Below are positions 8,601 through 17,330 of a stretch of DNA of 64,000 bases, piece by piece. Both the position numbers and the translations under genes were made by a program. The notes beneath the pieces are model-generated. The model had not been told where the DNA came from. It saw only the letters and a list, made by a program, of their open reading frames with translations, and ran no database searches. Position 1 is the stretch's first letter; every line of letters starts with the position of its first letter. This DNA comes from Verrucomicrobiota bacterium (GTDB lineage Bacteria; Verrucomicrobiota; Verrucomicrobiia; Verrucomicrobiales; DEV007), in contig JAHDID010000004.1 of NCBI GenBank assembly GCA_020630975.1, positions 56,177 to 120,176 of the forward strand. The letters run 5' to 3'.

Positions 8601-11523
8601 AATTTTCCTCGCCATCATTCTCCACGACAAACAAGGCCCGCCCACAGGGATCGCGAGGATCGTAGCTGCGTCGCGTCAGGTCGTAGCCTTTTAGCGGTAG
8701 GCTGCTGTAGCTCTCGCCGCTGGACTTTACCACCACTTCGTAGCTCTGGTTGGATAGCTTTTCATCACCACTAGCCTGTCGGCTAGAGCGCCGCGATCTG
8801 AGCCTCCGCACCAGCGCAAAGCCCGCGCCTATCACTAGCATCGCAGCCAGCCCTAGGCCTAGCACCGGTAGCGGGGCCAGTCCCTGTAGCCAGCCGAATA
8901 GCCCACCACTCGAGGCCGCACGGATCTCTGCCGAGCGATCCCACACCTGATCCCACTGCGCCCCCATCGGTATGTAGAAAGGAATCAATAGTGGCGCCCA
9001 GGTGGTAAAACGTTTCACCCCCTCGGGTATGTACCGAGCAGTCGCATCGCGGCCGATGAAGCGCGATACCCAGCCATCGATCTTCTCCATACCGAGAAAG
9101 CTGAAGTTCACCAAAGTCGCCACTCGCAGCCCCATGTGATCGATCCAGATCAAGACACGGACGATGTCGTAAGCCAGCAAGGCGACGAACACACTCAGAC
9201 TCCACTGCACAAAGTCGCCCTGACTCATGGTCAGTTGATTGATCGTAGCGATGACGCTACGCACTAGGCCATCCTGATTGTACCAAGTCGGCTCTCCCAT
9301 CATACGCAGGAAGGAAAAGATGATCGGCGACATCCACAGTCCCCAGCGCATCACCTCGATCATGTGCTGGATCAGCTGTACCAGCCCTTCGCGGGTAAAC
9401 AGGAACTTGATCGGCGCTGTATTCCGATCCAGTGCAGCACTGAGAAACGTGCGGTTGATCGCAAACAACCACGCCGCGATCGACCAATTGATCACACCAG
9501 CTAGCGACTCGCGAAACAACAGGCTCACCCCACCAGTCCAATCGCCCAGATCGAGATGCCCCCAGCGATTCAAAAAGGGTATCGTCTCATACGCAGTCGC
9601 CGCCTGGTGCAGACTCACATATTGGTGAAACTTCGCCACCACCACACCGACCTGAGCCGAGTCTAAGTAAAAACCCAGCGCCATACCGATGAAGCCACCC
9701 ATCGCAGCATCGACCAGGTAGGCTCGCCAGCTACGGATCACACCGCGCCTGCGAGTCATATTTAGCCCATCGCGGAGCAGGCTCACCCCGGCAAAAGCCA
9801 CCACACCTATCACCAGTCCCACTAGTATCCGCTGCCCAGTCGTGCTCGCAAAGGCATCGCCAGCCAAAACCCAAGCCATAGCCGCCCCGATGATAGCCCC
9901 CCTCAGGTACAACCACGGGCTGCGATAGCTCTGCCTCGCCCGCTGGACGAATGCCGGACTGCCGTCGAAACTCTCGATGATCGTTTTGAGTAGCGGAAAG
10001 AGGATCGCCCCAAATCCCGCAGCTACTAGCCACGGCAGATGCGCCATCAGCCACTGGCCTTCGCTAGAGCTAAAGGTGAGATACAGCGCATGCATCAATG
10101 CGATAAAGATACCGCTGTAGATCATCCCTTTGCCGATACCGCTACGCGCATGCCCCAGTAGACTGGACCGATCTGGGTGCCGCCCGTGGATACCATCGAG
10201 CATCAGCCCAGTCAGTAGGTAGGCTTCTGCCCAGAGACCGGCCTGTGATAGCACCGTAGTCACCACCGCGAATACACGCTGGAGCAGATCCGGCCATGCC
10301 TGCACCGCCTCTATAGAGCCCAGGCCCGCTACCTTTGGCCCGAGCACCACCCACACAGCTACCAGCAGCAATACTACGTGAGACATCAGCCCGCTCACCA
10401 ACTTTCGGCGCGTCACTAGTGCGATGCCATTGGCGACAAACTCATTGAAAAGAAATACCGCAGCGACTCCAAGCAACAGCGTCCGCTCCTCTGCCCCTAC
10501 TGCCAACAGCACATTACAAGCATAAGGCGTAGCCAGTATCAAAAGCCCGCTCACCAGTGATAGATGACGTTTCGCACCTGTCAGCTTCCAAACATTACCT
10601 AGATGATACAGCACCGCATACACAGCAGCCGTGCAGCCACATAGTGAAAAAACCTCGCCGACATTCTGTGGGGTATGCAAAATCGGTAACGCAGAGACAG
10701 TGGCGGCTAATAGTCCCGGCACAGCCGCATCGGCAAAAGCCTCGCCCGCCGTCAGCCGCCCGCCGACAAGACTCCACTTCAGTAGGCTACCCACTAGCCA
10801 ACCGAGAAACGCGACGACGAGGGCATTGTACCCTATTGAGTCAAAACTGTACCCTACTGAATTTGGGGCAAAAAAGATACTCAGACCTATCCCTACTAAA
10901 AAAACGACAATCGCGCCGAAAATAAAATCGCGCAGCAGTCCTGCTAGAGGCTGAGCGAATAGACCTGCCGGTAATAGCAGCGAAATACCAGCCAAGATAG
11001 CAGCTAGTAACAATACCCAAAGCCATGGCGACCCCAGTCCCACCGTCGTGAACTGAATCGGTAAAAACTCCACATCCCAATCTAGCTTTCCCTCAGCTAC
11101 TGAGGTATCCCCCTGTCGCGATACGACTAGCACCACCTCCTGTAGTTTACCTATAGTCGGCCAATCTATTGTCGCCTCTGCCTGCTGGGAATCGATATCG
11201 ATCACTTGGACACCTGTTGTGCCTTTCACCTCTAGCTTTGTCGATACCGCTCCTCCTGTAGTGACTTGCGATAGAGCCACCCGTACCTGCCCTACCGCAT
11301 CCGCCGATACCGTAGATGGGTAGTCCTTTGACCACACACCAGCGACACCATCGCCAGCGATACGATAGCTCAGAGTACGGCCGGTATAGCTCGCCTCTGC
11401 CTCGCCTATCTGTAGTACCCCAGAGGCCCCAGCATCGCTAAGCGAGAAATGCGCCTCTGCAGCCGAGCTGAGTACCCACCCATAGCTGAAAAAGACGGCT
11501 AAAGCCGAAACAACAAATTTCAT
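5605..11523 (-). CDS. Giant polytopic membrane protein with GH94 (GT36-type) C-terminal region
   Basis: 1972 residues from ATG 11521-11523. An in-frame Met 24 codons earlier would overlap the sulfatase gene; the chosen start opens directly on a signal peptide. After a secreted beta-rich N-terminal domain (about 20-155), residues about 170-950 hold many membrane helices. The last 1000 residues resemble the GH94 part of cyclic beta-1,2-glucan synthases: beta-sandwich domains, then an alpha/alpha barrel with GAGDWNDGLDEIG near residue 1690, whose NDG Asp is the expected general acid. GH94 enzymes cleave beta-glucosides by phosphorolysis or cyclise glucans. No GT84 synthase signature was seen, so this may be the processing enzyme only. 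It lies 22 bp downstream of the sulfatase and is probably cotranscribed. The stretch at 10825-10862 codes for an in-frame repeat insertion. Confidence 0.8.
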   Translation of the reverse strand: MKFVVSALAVFFSYGWVLSSAAEAHFSLSDAGASGVLQIGEAEASYTGRTLSYRIAGDGVAGVWSKDYPSTVSADAVGQVRVALSQVTTGGAVSTKLEVKGTTGVQVIDIDSQQAEATIDWPTIGKLQEVVLVVSRQGDTSVAEGKLDWDVEFLPIQFTTVGLGSPWLWVLLLAAILAGISLLLPAGLFAQPLAGLLRDFIFGAIVVFLVGIGLSIFFAPNSVGYSFDSIGYNALVVAFLGWLVGSLLKWSLVGGRLTAGEAFADAAVPGLLAATVSALPILHTPQNVGEVFSLCGCTAAVYAVLYHLGNVWKLTGAKRHLSLVSGLLILATPYACNVLLAVGAEERTLLLGVAAVFLFNEFVANGIALVTRRKLVSGLMSHVVLLLVAVWVVLGPKVAGLGSIEAVQAWPDLLQRVFAVVTTVLSQAGLWAEAYLLTGLMLDGIHGRHPDRSSLLGHARSGIGKGMIYSGIFIALMHALYLTFSSSEGQWLMAHLPWLVAAGFGAILFPLLKTIIESFDGSPAFVQRARQSYRSPWLYLRGAIIGAAMAWVLAGDAFASTTGQRILVGLVIGVVAFAGVSLLRDGLNMTRRRGVIRSWRAYLVDAAMGGFIGMALGFYLDSAQVGVVVAKFHQYVSLHQAATAYETIPFLNRWGHLDLGDWTGGVSLLFRESLAGVINWSIAAWLFAINRTFLSAALDRNTAPIKFLFTREGLVQLIQHMIEVMRWGLWMSPIIFSFLRMMGEPTWYNQDGLVRSVIATINQLTMSQGDFVQWSLSVFVALLAYDIVRVLIWIDHMGLRVATLVNFSFLGMEKIDGWVSRFIGRDATARYIPEGVKRFTTWAPLLIPFYIPMGAQWDQVWDRSAEIRAASSGGLFGWLQGLAPLPVLGLGLAAMLVIGAGFALVRRLRSRRSSRQASGDEKLSNQSYEVVVKSSGESYSSLPLKGYDLTRRSYDPRDPCGRALFVVENDGEENWPILGNYPEEISVGNQVSATAESITLATTSRDLVSQVEISLPCADEAIELWEVQLENTSDRDRQLKLSPYVEWVINEAHGDRGHTQYNRLFPELSYESAHNAALALHRKTKLYGILASSVAPVGILSSRIDYIGRARSLWDARALETLAFSPACDTPPCPSFDPISALLIPVEIAAGEKAVVRFLVGCAKDKAKALALVDRFLKPDAQKQPAQTPRQPLIGHGEIPDGTPQPYYSYLDEGNTLRIHTPYTPRPWDHSMSNALGHVLCVTNRGLHTTASGNAQQNRVTPDWADTTTRETPGEAIYLYDTEGETWLSPTWEPLRDEQAEYQVDYSVEGTATFTMTRPDIETELTVFVPREDPTGLYRLTIRNRTDKAKRLRVAPYFQMSLADMPENAGSLKVKHDTSSDALYYRNPRNTFRQGVAFVAMTQAVDCVETRRGRFYGQGVSSSHPQMVATGRAQAESSDMAPVAALLSSVEVPAGGEVSLAVMLGQADDRATAEATVQKYQSLARVDEALAENRQWWRRYVGTTSVKTNDEAFDQLQNWLKYQALAERIWARRGFYQSSGAFGYRDQLQDSVNLIWVDPSLARKQLMLHAAQQFIEGDSVHWFFLLQDGRTGFACRSHAYDNLLWLGWGVSEYVRMTGDTTLLDEPVSYLQAEQPFTPLPEGKHGMGFFPQRSPVVESVYHHCLRAFDLVFEQRLGPNGLPLIGAGDWNDGLDEIGSEGRGESTWLGFFLCYTMRVFLDLIEEREGAERRAHYQKKRDELVASLEKTWRDDRYLRAIHDDGTEIGVKGSGIWEIDALTAAWSVMSGINPERSRICFDTAVRELEEEKIVKLGTPALRADSKPYLGRSSQYPEGVRENGMYCHGDQWLVRASRILVEQCLADRDEAGAAHYRKTGLQIWQKISPLFHVQGSEIEVYGGQPNKQAADILTTFDPGRMIWNGYTGAAGWVLREVYEGILGCELKRNQVVEPEDFIKNRGELEIHSLNRDLSSSPF
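10825..10862. repeat. Two copies of dispersed GGGTACA repeat inside a coding sequence
   Basis: ATTGTACCCTATTGAG (10825-10840) and CTGTACCCTACTGAAT (10847-10862) are reverse-strand copies of the TTCAATAGGGTACAAT repeat also found at 51320-51354 and 60788-60803. Their period is 21 bp, as in the 51320 pair. Here they code in frame for SVGYSFD then SIGYN in a loop between membrane helices of the GH94 membrane protein. Confidence 0.7.
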
Positions 11524-11545
11524 ACTAAAACAAAGCGATAAATGA

Positions 11546-12973
11546 TTACTTCTGTGTGTGATAAGGCTGCGGCTTCCCGAAATTAGGATCTTCATAGCCT
11601 AGGGCTTTATTCCAGCCCCACTGTGGTGGCATGAGCGACGACTCCCACACAGCGTGTTTTTCGATCAGTTCGCTCAACTTCTTCGGCCGCTTCTGAGCCA
11701 GGTCAGTCGTCTCACCGATGTCATTGGCGAGTTGGTATAGTTGCCAGGATTTGCCGTTGTCTTGACTCAGCGCCTTCAGATCGTGATGGCGGATCGCCTT
11801 CCGTGGTCCCCAGGTCCAGTAGAGAGTCTGGTGTGGCCGAGTCGAGTCCTCACCCGTCAGATGCCCGAGTATATCGACACCATCGAGCTGCCAGTCGGCC
11901 TGTATCTCACCACCAGCCGCCATCACAAAGGTAGGCAGGATATCCAAAGAACTCACCGGGTGGGCAAAGCGGCTACCGGCAGGGATTTTACCCAGCCACT
12001 GCGCGCAGAATGGCACTCGCAACCCTCCCTCCCAGTAGGTGGCTTTTTTGCCGCGTAGCGGTTCATTGGGCGATGCCTCGTGCCCGCCATTGTCACTGAG
12101 AAACACCACCATGGTGCGCTCCTCGAGCCCATGCTCTCGCAGCGCGGTCAAGATTTTGCCGATGTTTTCATCCATCGAGTCGAGCATAGCCGCTACCAGC
12201 TGGCGCTTGCGATCGGTGATGTGGGCATACTTCTCCACTAGAGGCTGCGGAGCTTGGAATGGCCCGTGCACGGCATTGAAAGGCACGTAGCAGAGAAAGG
12301 GCTGATCCTTATTGGCACCGATAAAATCCGCCGCACGATCGCCGAGCACATCGGTCAGATGCTGATCCAGATCCTGCTGTAATGCACCATCCGAGATCAC
12401 CTCATCGTGGCCGATCCCCTGACTCGCATAAGATCGCCCGACGATCTCCCGGTTGTGAAAAATCGGGTTGTGCGCCCGATTCATCCCACCCAGATAATTC
12501 GAAGCTCCATTATTGAACCCATAGAACTCATCCCACCGGCTGAAGGCCATCTGCTCCTCGGTGACGCCATCGTGAGTTTTGCCAAAGATCCCTGTGGTAT
12601 AGCCTAGGGCCTGCAGCCGCTCCGAGAGGATGGGTAGATCCGCAGGGATGCCAGGATTCACATCCGGCCCAGCTCGATAGGGGCCGATATTGTCCCAAAA
12701 TCCGAAAGACTGCTGGTAGCGGCCGGTCAGCAGACCAGCTCGAGATGGCGCACACACTGGGCAGGTCACATAGCCATCGGTGCAGATCACGCCATTGGCT
12801 GCGATCGAGTCGATATGCGGAGTCGGCACATCCCCGCCCTGATAGCCGACATCGCCATAGCCCAAATCATCGGCAAAGATCAGCACAAAATTCGGCTGCG
12901 GGGCCTGGTCCTCAGCGTAGCCCGTGCTCAGGCAGACGATAATCGCGATCGCGAAAGAAAATACATTTCTCAT
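11546..12973 (-). CDS. Secreted sulfatase (formylglycine-dependent, Cys type)
   Basis: 475 residues from ATG 12971-12973, chosen because it opens on a signal peptide (about 1-20) ending before EDQAPQ; a further in-frame Met 16 codons upstream would precede the leader. The fold is that of the alkaline phosphatase/sulfatase superfamily. FADDLGYGD (Asp35-Asp36) is the metal-binding start. C74-A-P-S-R followed by AGLLTGR is the formylglycine motif, with Cys74 to be oxidised by a sulfatase-maturating enzyme. A later LSDNGGH supplies further metal ligands. Length fits the family. It should hydrolyse sulfate esters, likely of polysaccharide in the periplasm; the substrate cannot be told. It is first in a two-gene unit with the GH94 membrane protein and is divergent from the DUF1552 gene 102 bp away. 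Confidence 0.9.
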   Translation of the reverse strand: MRNVFSFAIAIIVCLSTGYAEDQAPQPNFVLIFADDLGYGDVGYQGGDVPTPHIDSIAANGVICTDGYVTCPVCAPSRAGLLTGRYQQSFGFWDNIGPYRAGPDVNPGIPADLPILSERLQALGYTTGIFGKTHDGVTEEQMAFSRWDEFYGFNNGASNYLGGMNRAHNPIFHNREIVGRSYASQGIGHDEVISDGALQQDLDQHLTDVLGDRAADFIGANKDQPFLCYVPFNAVHGPFQAPQPLVEKYAHITDRKRQLVAAMLDSMDENIGKILTALREHGLEERTMVVFLSDNGGHEASPNEPLRGKKATYWEGGLRVPFCAQWLGKIPAGSRFAHPVSSLDILPTFVMAAGGEIQADWQLDGVDILGHLTGEDSTRPHQTLYWTWGPRKAIRHHDLKALSQDNGKSWQLYQLANDIGETTDLAQKRPKKLSELIEKHAVWESSLMPPQWGWNKALGYEDPNFGKPQPYHTQK

Positions 12974-13075
12974 AAGAAAGAAGGCTCTAGAATGGCGAAA
13001 TTTGATAAAGATGCAGCGCAAAAAGGCAACTTTATCGAACGCAAAGACGCACCGAAGCTAAAGATGATTTTCTAG

Positions 13076-14350
13076 ATGAACCGTCGCTATTTCCTAAGAT
13101 CCGCCGGAGCCACGCTATCCCTGCCTGCGCTCCACTCCCTGCTGCCTTCTGCCTTGGGCTCTGGTATGGCTCTCGGCGCGGAGACGACCGCTGCCGTAGA
13201 GTCACCTCGGAGACTGGTCGCCATCGGCAATCTGCTCGGCTTCCAGACCCCGCATCTATTCCCCGAGACCGCAGGCCCCGACTACCAGACCACTCGCCTA
13301 CTCGAGCCACTGTCTGGCATCCGCCAGGACATGACGCTATACCGCGGGCTCGATCACGATATCAAAGGCGGTCACTTCGCCGTGCACTCCTACCTCAGCG
13401 GAGTGCTACAGATGGATGCCAAAGGACTGCCAGACGGCAATATCAGCCTGGATCAGCTGGCGGCCGAGAGCATGGGTGGGGCCACACGATTTCCCTCGCT
13501 CACCATCGGCTCCGAGAGCGGGATCCACGGCGGCTGCATGATGAGCTGGACCCGCAGCGGTACCCGCGTGCCTCCGATACCCGGGCCACGCCAGCTCTTC
13601 GAGAAGCTTTTCGTCAAAGAAGACAGCAACAATCTCGCCAAAGCCAAAGATCGGCACGCCCTACAGGGCTCCATACTCGATGCCATGCTGGCCGATACTC
13701 AGACTCTGAGGAAACGCATCGATCACGAGGACAAAGCCAAACTCGATGAGTACCTCACCTCAGTACGCGAGGTCGAGCAGCAGCTACAGCTCAGCGAGCA
13801 GTGGGTCGATATCGAAAAGCCCACAGCCCCTATCAATCGCCCGGCCAATCGCAACATGGTGGAGGACCTCCCCCTACTCTATGACCTGATCATACTAGCT
13901 CTACAGACCGACTCCACCCGCATCGCCACTCTGGAGATCGGTGGCGACTTTCTACCCACACACCTAGGTATCGATGGCGGCTATCACGGTCTATCACACC
14001 ATGGCAAACGCCCTGAGGTGATAGAAAAACTCGTACAGCTCGAAACCTACCAGCTACAGCATTTCGGCCGCTTTGTCGAAAAGATGGGCCAGACCACCGG
14101 AGCCTATGGAGCCAATTTACTCGATCAGACTGCTATCCTATTCGGTAGTGGCATGGGCGATGCCAATATCCACTCCAATCGCGATCTACCCATCATCCTC
14201 GCTGGAGGTGGCTACAGCCATGGCGAATACAAAAATCTCACTACTGATGATGGGCAACGCCAACGCCTCTGCAATCTCTATGTCAAACTACTACAGGATT
14301 TCGGTCTGGAGCGCGATAGCTTCGGTAGCAGCGATGGCATCTTGATATAG
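13076..14350 (+). CDS. DUF1552 family secreted protein
   Basis: 424 residues. The N-terminus has a twin-arginine-like start (MNRRYFLRSAGA) and a hydrophobic stretch, as is usual for DUF1552. The family is known almost only from planctomycetes, verrucomicrobia and a few other groups, where it pairs with cytochrome-like DUF1592/1588/1585 proteins, as here (12 bp gap). HDIKGGHF, HLGIDGGYHGLSHHG and GSGMGDANIHSNRDLP are the kind of His/Asp-rich stretches seen in DUF1501/1552 proteins, which are distantly related to alkaline-phosphatase-type enzymes. The biochemical role is unproven. It opens a plus-strand unit with 14363-16846 and perhaps 16890-17294. Confidence 0.88.
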   Translation: MNRRYFLRSAGATLSLPALHSLLPSALGSGMALGAETTAAVESPRRLVAIGNLLGFQTPHLFPETAGPDYQTTRLLEPLSGIRQDMTLYRGLDHDIKGGHFAVHSYLSGVLQMDAKGLPDGNISLDQLAAESMGGATRFPSLTIGSESGIHGGCMMSWTRSGTRVPPIPGPRQLFEKLFVKEDSNNLAKAKDRHALQGSILDAMLADTQTLRKRIDHEDKAKLDEYLTSVREVEQQLQLSEQWVDIEKPTAPINRPANRNMVEDLPLLYDLIILALQTDSTRIATLEIGGDFLPTHLGIDGGYHGLSHHGKRPEVIEKLVQLETYQLQHFGRFVEKMGQTTGAYGANLLDQTAILFGSGMGDANIHSNRDLPIILAGGGYSHGEYKNLTTDDGQRQRLCNLYVKLLQDFGLERDSFGSSDGILI

Positions 14351-14362
14351 CAAACCACGCTC

Positions 14363-16846
14363 ATGAAAATTTTGTTTCCATTGTGGCTACTGAGTATCTC
14401 CGCCACAGCCATGTGTCAGGACTTTCACGCCGTCGAGGATTTCCTCGATAAGTATTGTCTAGACTGCCATGACTCGAGCCTACAGAAAGGCGACCGATCT
14501 TTCGAAGCACTGCTATTCCCCCTACAGGACTACCACGCCCTGATCGAAGCACAGGATATCGTCGACCAGCTGAATCTCGGGGTCATGCCACCGAAGGATG
14601 CCGATCAACCTACCGAGGACGAGCGCGCACAAGCCGTCGCACACATCACCAAAGAGATCGCTCGAGCTACAGAAAAAATCCAAGATACCGGGCGACAGAC
14701 CACCCTGCGCCGGCTCAATGAACGCGAGTATCTCAATACCCTGCGCGACTTATTCTCTCGCCGTGTCGACACCCTAGGCCTAGCAGCTACCTTCCCCAAT
14801 GATCAGACCTATCATCACCTCGATACGATAGGTAGCGAGCTAGTCACCTCTAGTTTCCTACTCCAAAACCACTTCGAAGCCGCCGATCGTATCGTCGAGA
14901 AATCTCTGAACCCTCGCCAACAACCAAAGATCAAAGAATGGCGATTCGCGGGTGACTTCGACCAAGGGCAGGAGCTGAGCTACGCACACAAGCATGTCTA
15001 CCAATACCGCTACCTCTGCGTCTACGAAGTACCCAATACCGTAAACCATGAGGGCGGCTACGCTGGGCTCGAAGCTTTTTCAGAAGGGGTCCACGCACAC
15101 GGCGAGTACGAGGTGAAAGTGCTCGCTCATGCGATGCACCGCGACACACCCTACGACCCCGCCATTTTTCAGATGGATTTTGACGAACCTTTCCGCCTGG
15201 GCATCGTCAGTGGCGATGCGCGAGTCGGCAAGCTACATCACCCCCAGCCTATCGAACCTCACCTAGCCGAAGTCACCGTAGCCGATGGCGAGCCTCAATG
15301 GTATACCATGCGCGTCTGGCTAGAGAGAGGCCAGCAGCCTCGCTTCATCTTTCCCAACGGCATGGCCAACTGTCGTACGGCCTTTAGCAAAATCTCACGC
15401 ACCTACCAAAACGACTGGCCAGCCGATGATCCATTTCACAAAAACCCCGGTATCGCTCAGGCACGGCGAGCCGTGCTCAAACACGGCAAGATGCCCCACA
15501 TCCGCATCCACGAGGTAAAGGTACGCGGTCCACTATATGATTCCTGGCCACCCGCAGGACAGAAAGCGATCCTAGGCAAAGCCAATCTAACTATCGCCGA
15601 AACCCGCGAGCGCATCATCCGCCGCTTTGCCGACCGCGCCTATCGCCGCCCTGCTACCGACCAAGAGGTAACGACTCTGGTGAATGTCGCCGATGCCCGT
15701 ATAGCAGCAGGTCACTCTCCTAGACAAGCCACACTAGACGCCTTTAAAGCAGCCCTATGCTCTCCTGCCTTTCTTTACCTATCCGAGCCAAAGCCTAAAC
15801 AAAACCGGCACCTATCCGCCTACGATCTCGCAGCTAGGCTATCCTACTTTCTCACAGCTTCACTGCCCGATGAACCACTGGTAGCAGCGGCAGCCGACAG
15901 CAGCCTGCTGAAACCCGACACTCTACTACAGCACGCCACTCGCTTACTTCAGTCCGAACACTCCGATGGATTTTATACCGGCTTTACCGATAGCTGGCTG
16001 AATCTCCGTGAGCTGGGCGGCATGCCACCAGATCGCCTAGAGTCTGCAGTCTACTACCACGATGATCTCGAGACCGCAATGCAGCAGGAGGTCACCCACT
16101 ACCTGCGGCATCTCGTAGAGGAAAACCGCCCCACACGTGAGCTGATAAAAAGTAACTACACCTTCATCAATCACCCACTAGCAAAACTCTACAAGCTAGA
16201 CTTTCCCTACCCAGTTGAGCAGCGCTACCAATTTCAGAAAGTCAGCTTCAAAACCCCACGCCGAGGTGGTCTACTCGGCATGGCTGCGGTGCATACCATA
16301 TCTGCCAATGGCATCGAGACTTCACCCGTCACCCGTGGAGTCTTTATCCTAGAAAATCTACTCGGCACGCCCACGCCCCCGCCTCCCGACGAAGTGCCCG
16401 CCATCGAGCCAGACCTGCGCGGTGCCACCACCATCCGCGACCTGCTGGCCAAACACCGCGAGGTAAAGACCTGCGCCGAGTGCCATCGAAAAATCGATCC
16501 GCTAGGATTTGGCCTAGAGAATTTCGACCCAATCGGTCGCTGGAGAGACAGCTACAAAGTCGGTAGAAAGAAATGGATCCCCATCGAAAAAACAGGGCAA
16601 TTCGCCGATGGAACAGCCTACCAGTCCTTCCATCAATTTAAGAACCACTTAGCGACTCAACAGGACTTCATCACCCGCCACCTAGCTGAGACCTTGCTGG
16701 CCTACGGCACCGGACGCAAGATGACTCGCCTAGACCGAGTCGAAATCGAGGCATTGCTCGACCAAATAAAAACAGCTGAGGGCGACTACCCCATGAAAGA
16801 TCTTCTGAATCAAATCATCCTAAGCGACATATTCCGCTCGCCATAG
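14363..16846 (+). CDS. DUF1587/1592/1588/1585 cytochrome-like protein
   Basis: 827 residues with a signal peptide (about 1-18). CLDCHD (Cys32-Cys35-His36) gives an N-terminal c-type heme site. The middle holds the DUF1587, DUF1595 and DUF1592-type regions (for example RRLNEREYLNTLRDL; DLAARLSYFLTASLPDEPL). The C-terminal part has CAECHRKIDPLGFGLENFD, typical of DUF1588/1585 and a second CxxCH. Such proteins are partners of DUF1552 and may be periplasmic electron-transfer or oxidative carbohydrate enzymes; no activity is established. Spacing of 12 bp to the DUF1552 gene supports cotranscription. Length and motif order are intact. Confidence 0.9.
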   Translation: MKILFPLWLLSISATAMCQDFHAVEDFLDKYCLDCHDSSLQKGDRSFEALLFPLQDYHALIEAQDIVDQLNLGVMPPKDADQPTEDERAQAVAHITKEIARATEKIQDTGRQTTLRRLNEREYLNTLRDLFSRRVDTLGLAATFPNDQTYHHLDTIGSELVTSSFLLQNHFEAADRIVEKSLNPRQQPKIKEWRFAGDFDQGQELSYAHKHVYQYRYLCVYEVPNTVNHEGGYAGLEAFSEGVHAHGEYEVKVLAHAMHRDTPYDPAIFQMDFDEPFRLGIVSGDARVGKLHHPQPIEPHLAEVTVADGEPQWYTMRVWLERGQQPRFIFPNGMANCRTAFSKISRTYQNDWPADDPFHKNPGIAQARRAVLKHGKMPHIRIHEVKVRGPLYDSWPPAGQKAILGKANLTIAETRERIIRRFADRAYRRPATDQEVTTLVNVADARIAAGHSPRQATLDAFKAALCSPAFLYLSEPKPKQNRHLSAYDLAARLSYFLTASLPDEPLVAAAADSSLLKPDTLLQHATRLLQSEHSDGFYTGFTDSWLNLRELGGMPPDRLESAVYYHDDLETAMQQEVTHYLRHLVEENRPTRELIKSNYTFINHPLAKLYKLDFPYPVEQRYQFQKVSFKTPRRGGLLGMAAVHTISANGIETSPVTRGVFILENLLGTPTPPPPDEVPAIEPDLRGATTIRDLLAKHREVKTCAECHRKIDPLGFGLENFDPIGRWRDSYKVGRKKWIPIEKTGQFADGTAYQSFHQFKNHLATQQDFITRHLAETLLAYGTGRKMTRLDRVEIEALLDQIKTAEGDYPMKDLLNQIILSDIFRSP

Positions 16847-16889
16847 CCAAGCCCATGGCTACCCATCTACTAACCCTAAGCGAGAAAAA

Positions 16890-17294
16890 ATGACGCCTAA
16901 AATCCACTGCAAACTTCTGGCCTACAGTTTTATATCATGGCTAGCATTCTTTCTCGTTGGCCTACCACAGTATTATCAGCACTGGCCATTTTGGGCAAAA
17001 TTAACTGCCCTCCCCTTGGTGACCATTGCTCTATTTCCGATCACTGCTTACTCGTTGCGATACTTCTGGGGCGACAACCGTTATCTACACAATTCACTTT
17101 GGCTAGCAGCCTACCTGACAATTCCTATTTTCATCTACGATTACATCTTGCTCGGTATTTTCTGGGGTTATGGGATAGGATTTGTCTTCCCCTTTTGGTA
17201 CCTGACCTTTTTCTACTTCTCCCTTTGGATCCAATTCCCAGTGATTGGCCTTTGGATGCAGCGCAACCAGAGCGATGTGACAACAACCAACTAG
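16890..17294 (+). CDS. Small four-helix membrane protein, function unknown
   Basis: 134 residues with about four hydrophobic helices (about 10-28, 36-54, 68-90 and 96-122) separated by short loops rich in Tyr, Trp and Phe. No catalytic motif is visible and no family was recognised. It starts 43 bp after the DUF1592-type gene on the same strand and converges with the TPR gene at 17331. It may be the last gene of the DUF1552 unit. The ATG at 16890 starts close to the first helix. Confidence 0.65.
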   Translation: MTPKIHCKLLAYSFISWLAFFLVGLPQYYQHWPFWAKLTALPLVTIALFPITAYSLRYFWGDNRYLHNSLWLAAYLTIPIFIYDYILLGIFWGYGIGFVFPFWYLTFFYFSLWIQFPVIGLWMQRNQSDVTTTN

Positions 17295-17330
17295 GAAAAT
17301 GCTCAGCGCTAACCCAAGCCCCTAGCAGCT

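Noticed and set aside
11524-11595. Upstream start for the GH94 membrane protein
   Set aside because: It would overlap the sulfatase gene by 50 bp and put a non-signal stretch before a clear signal peptide.
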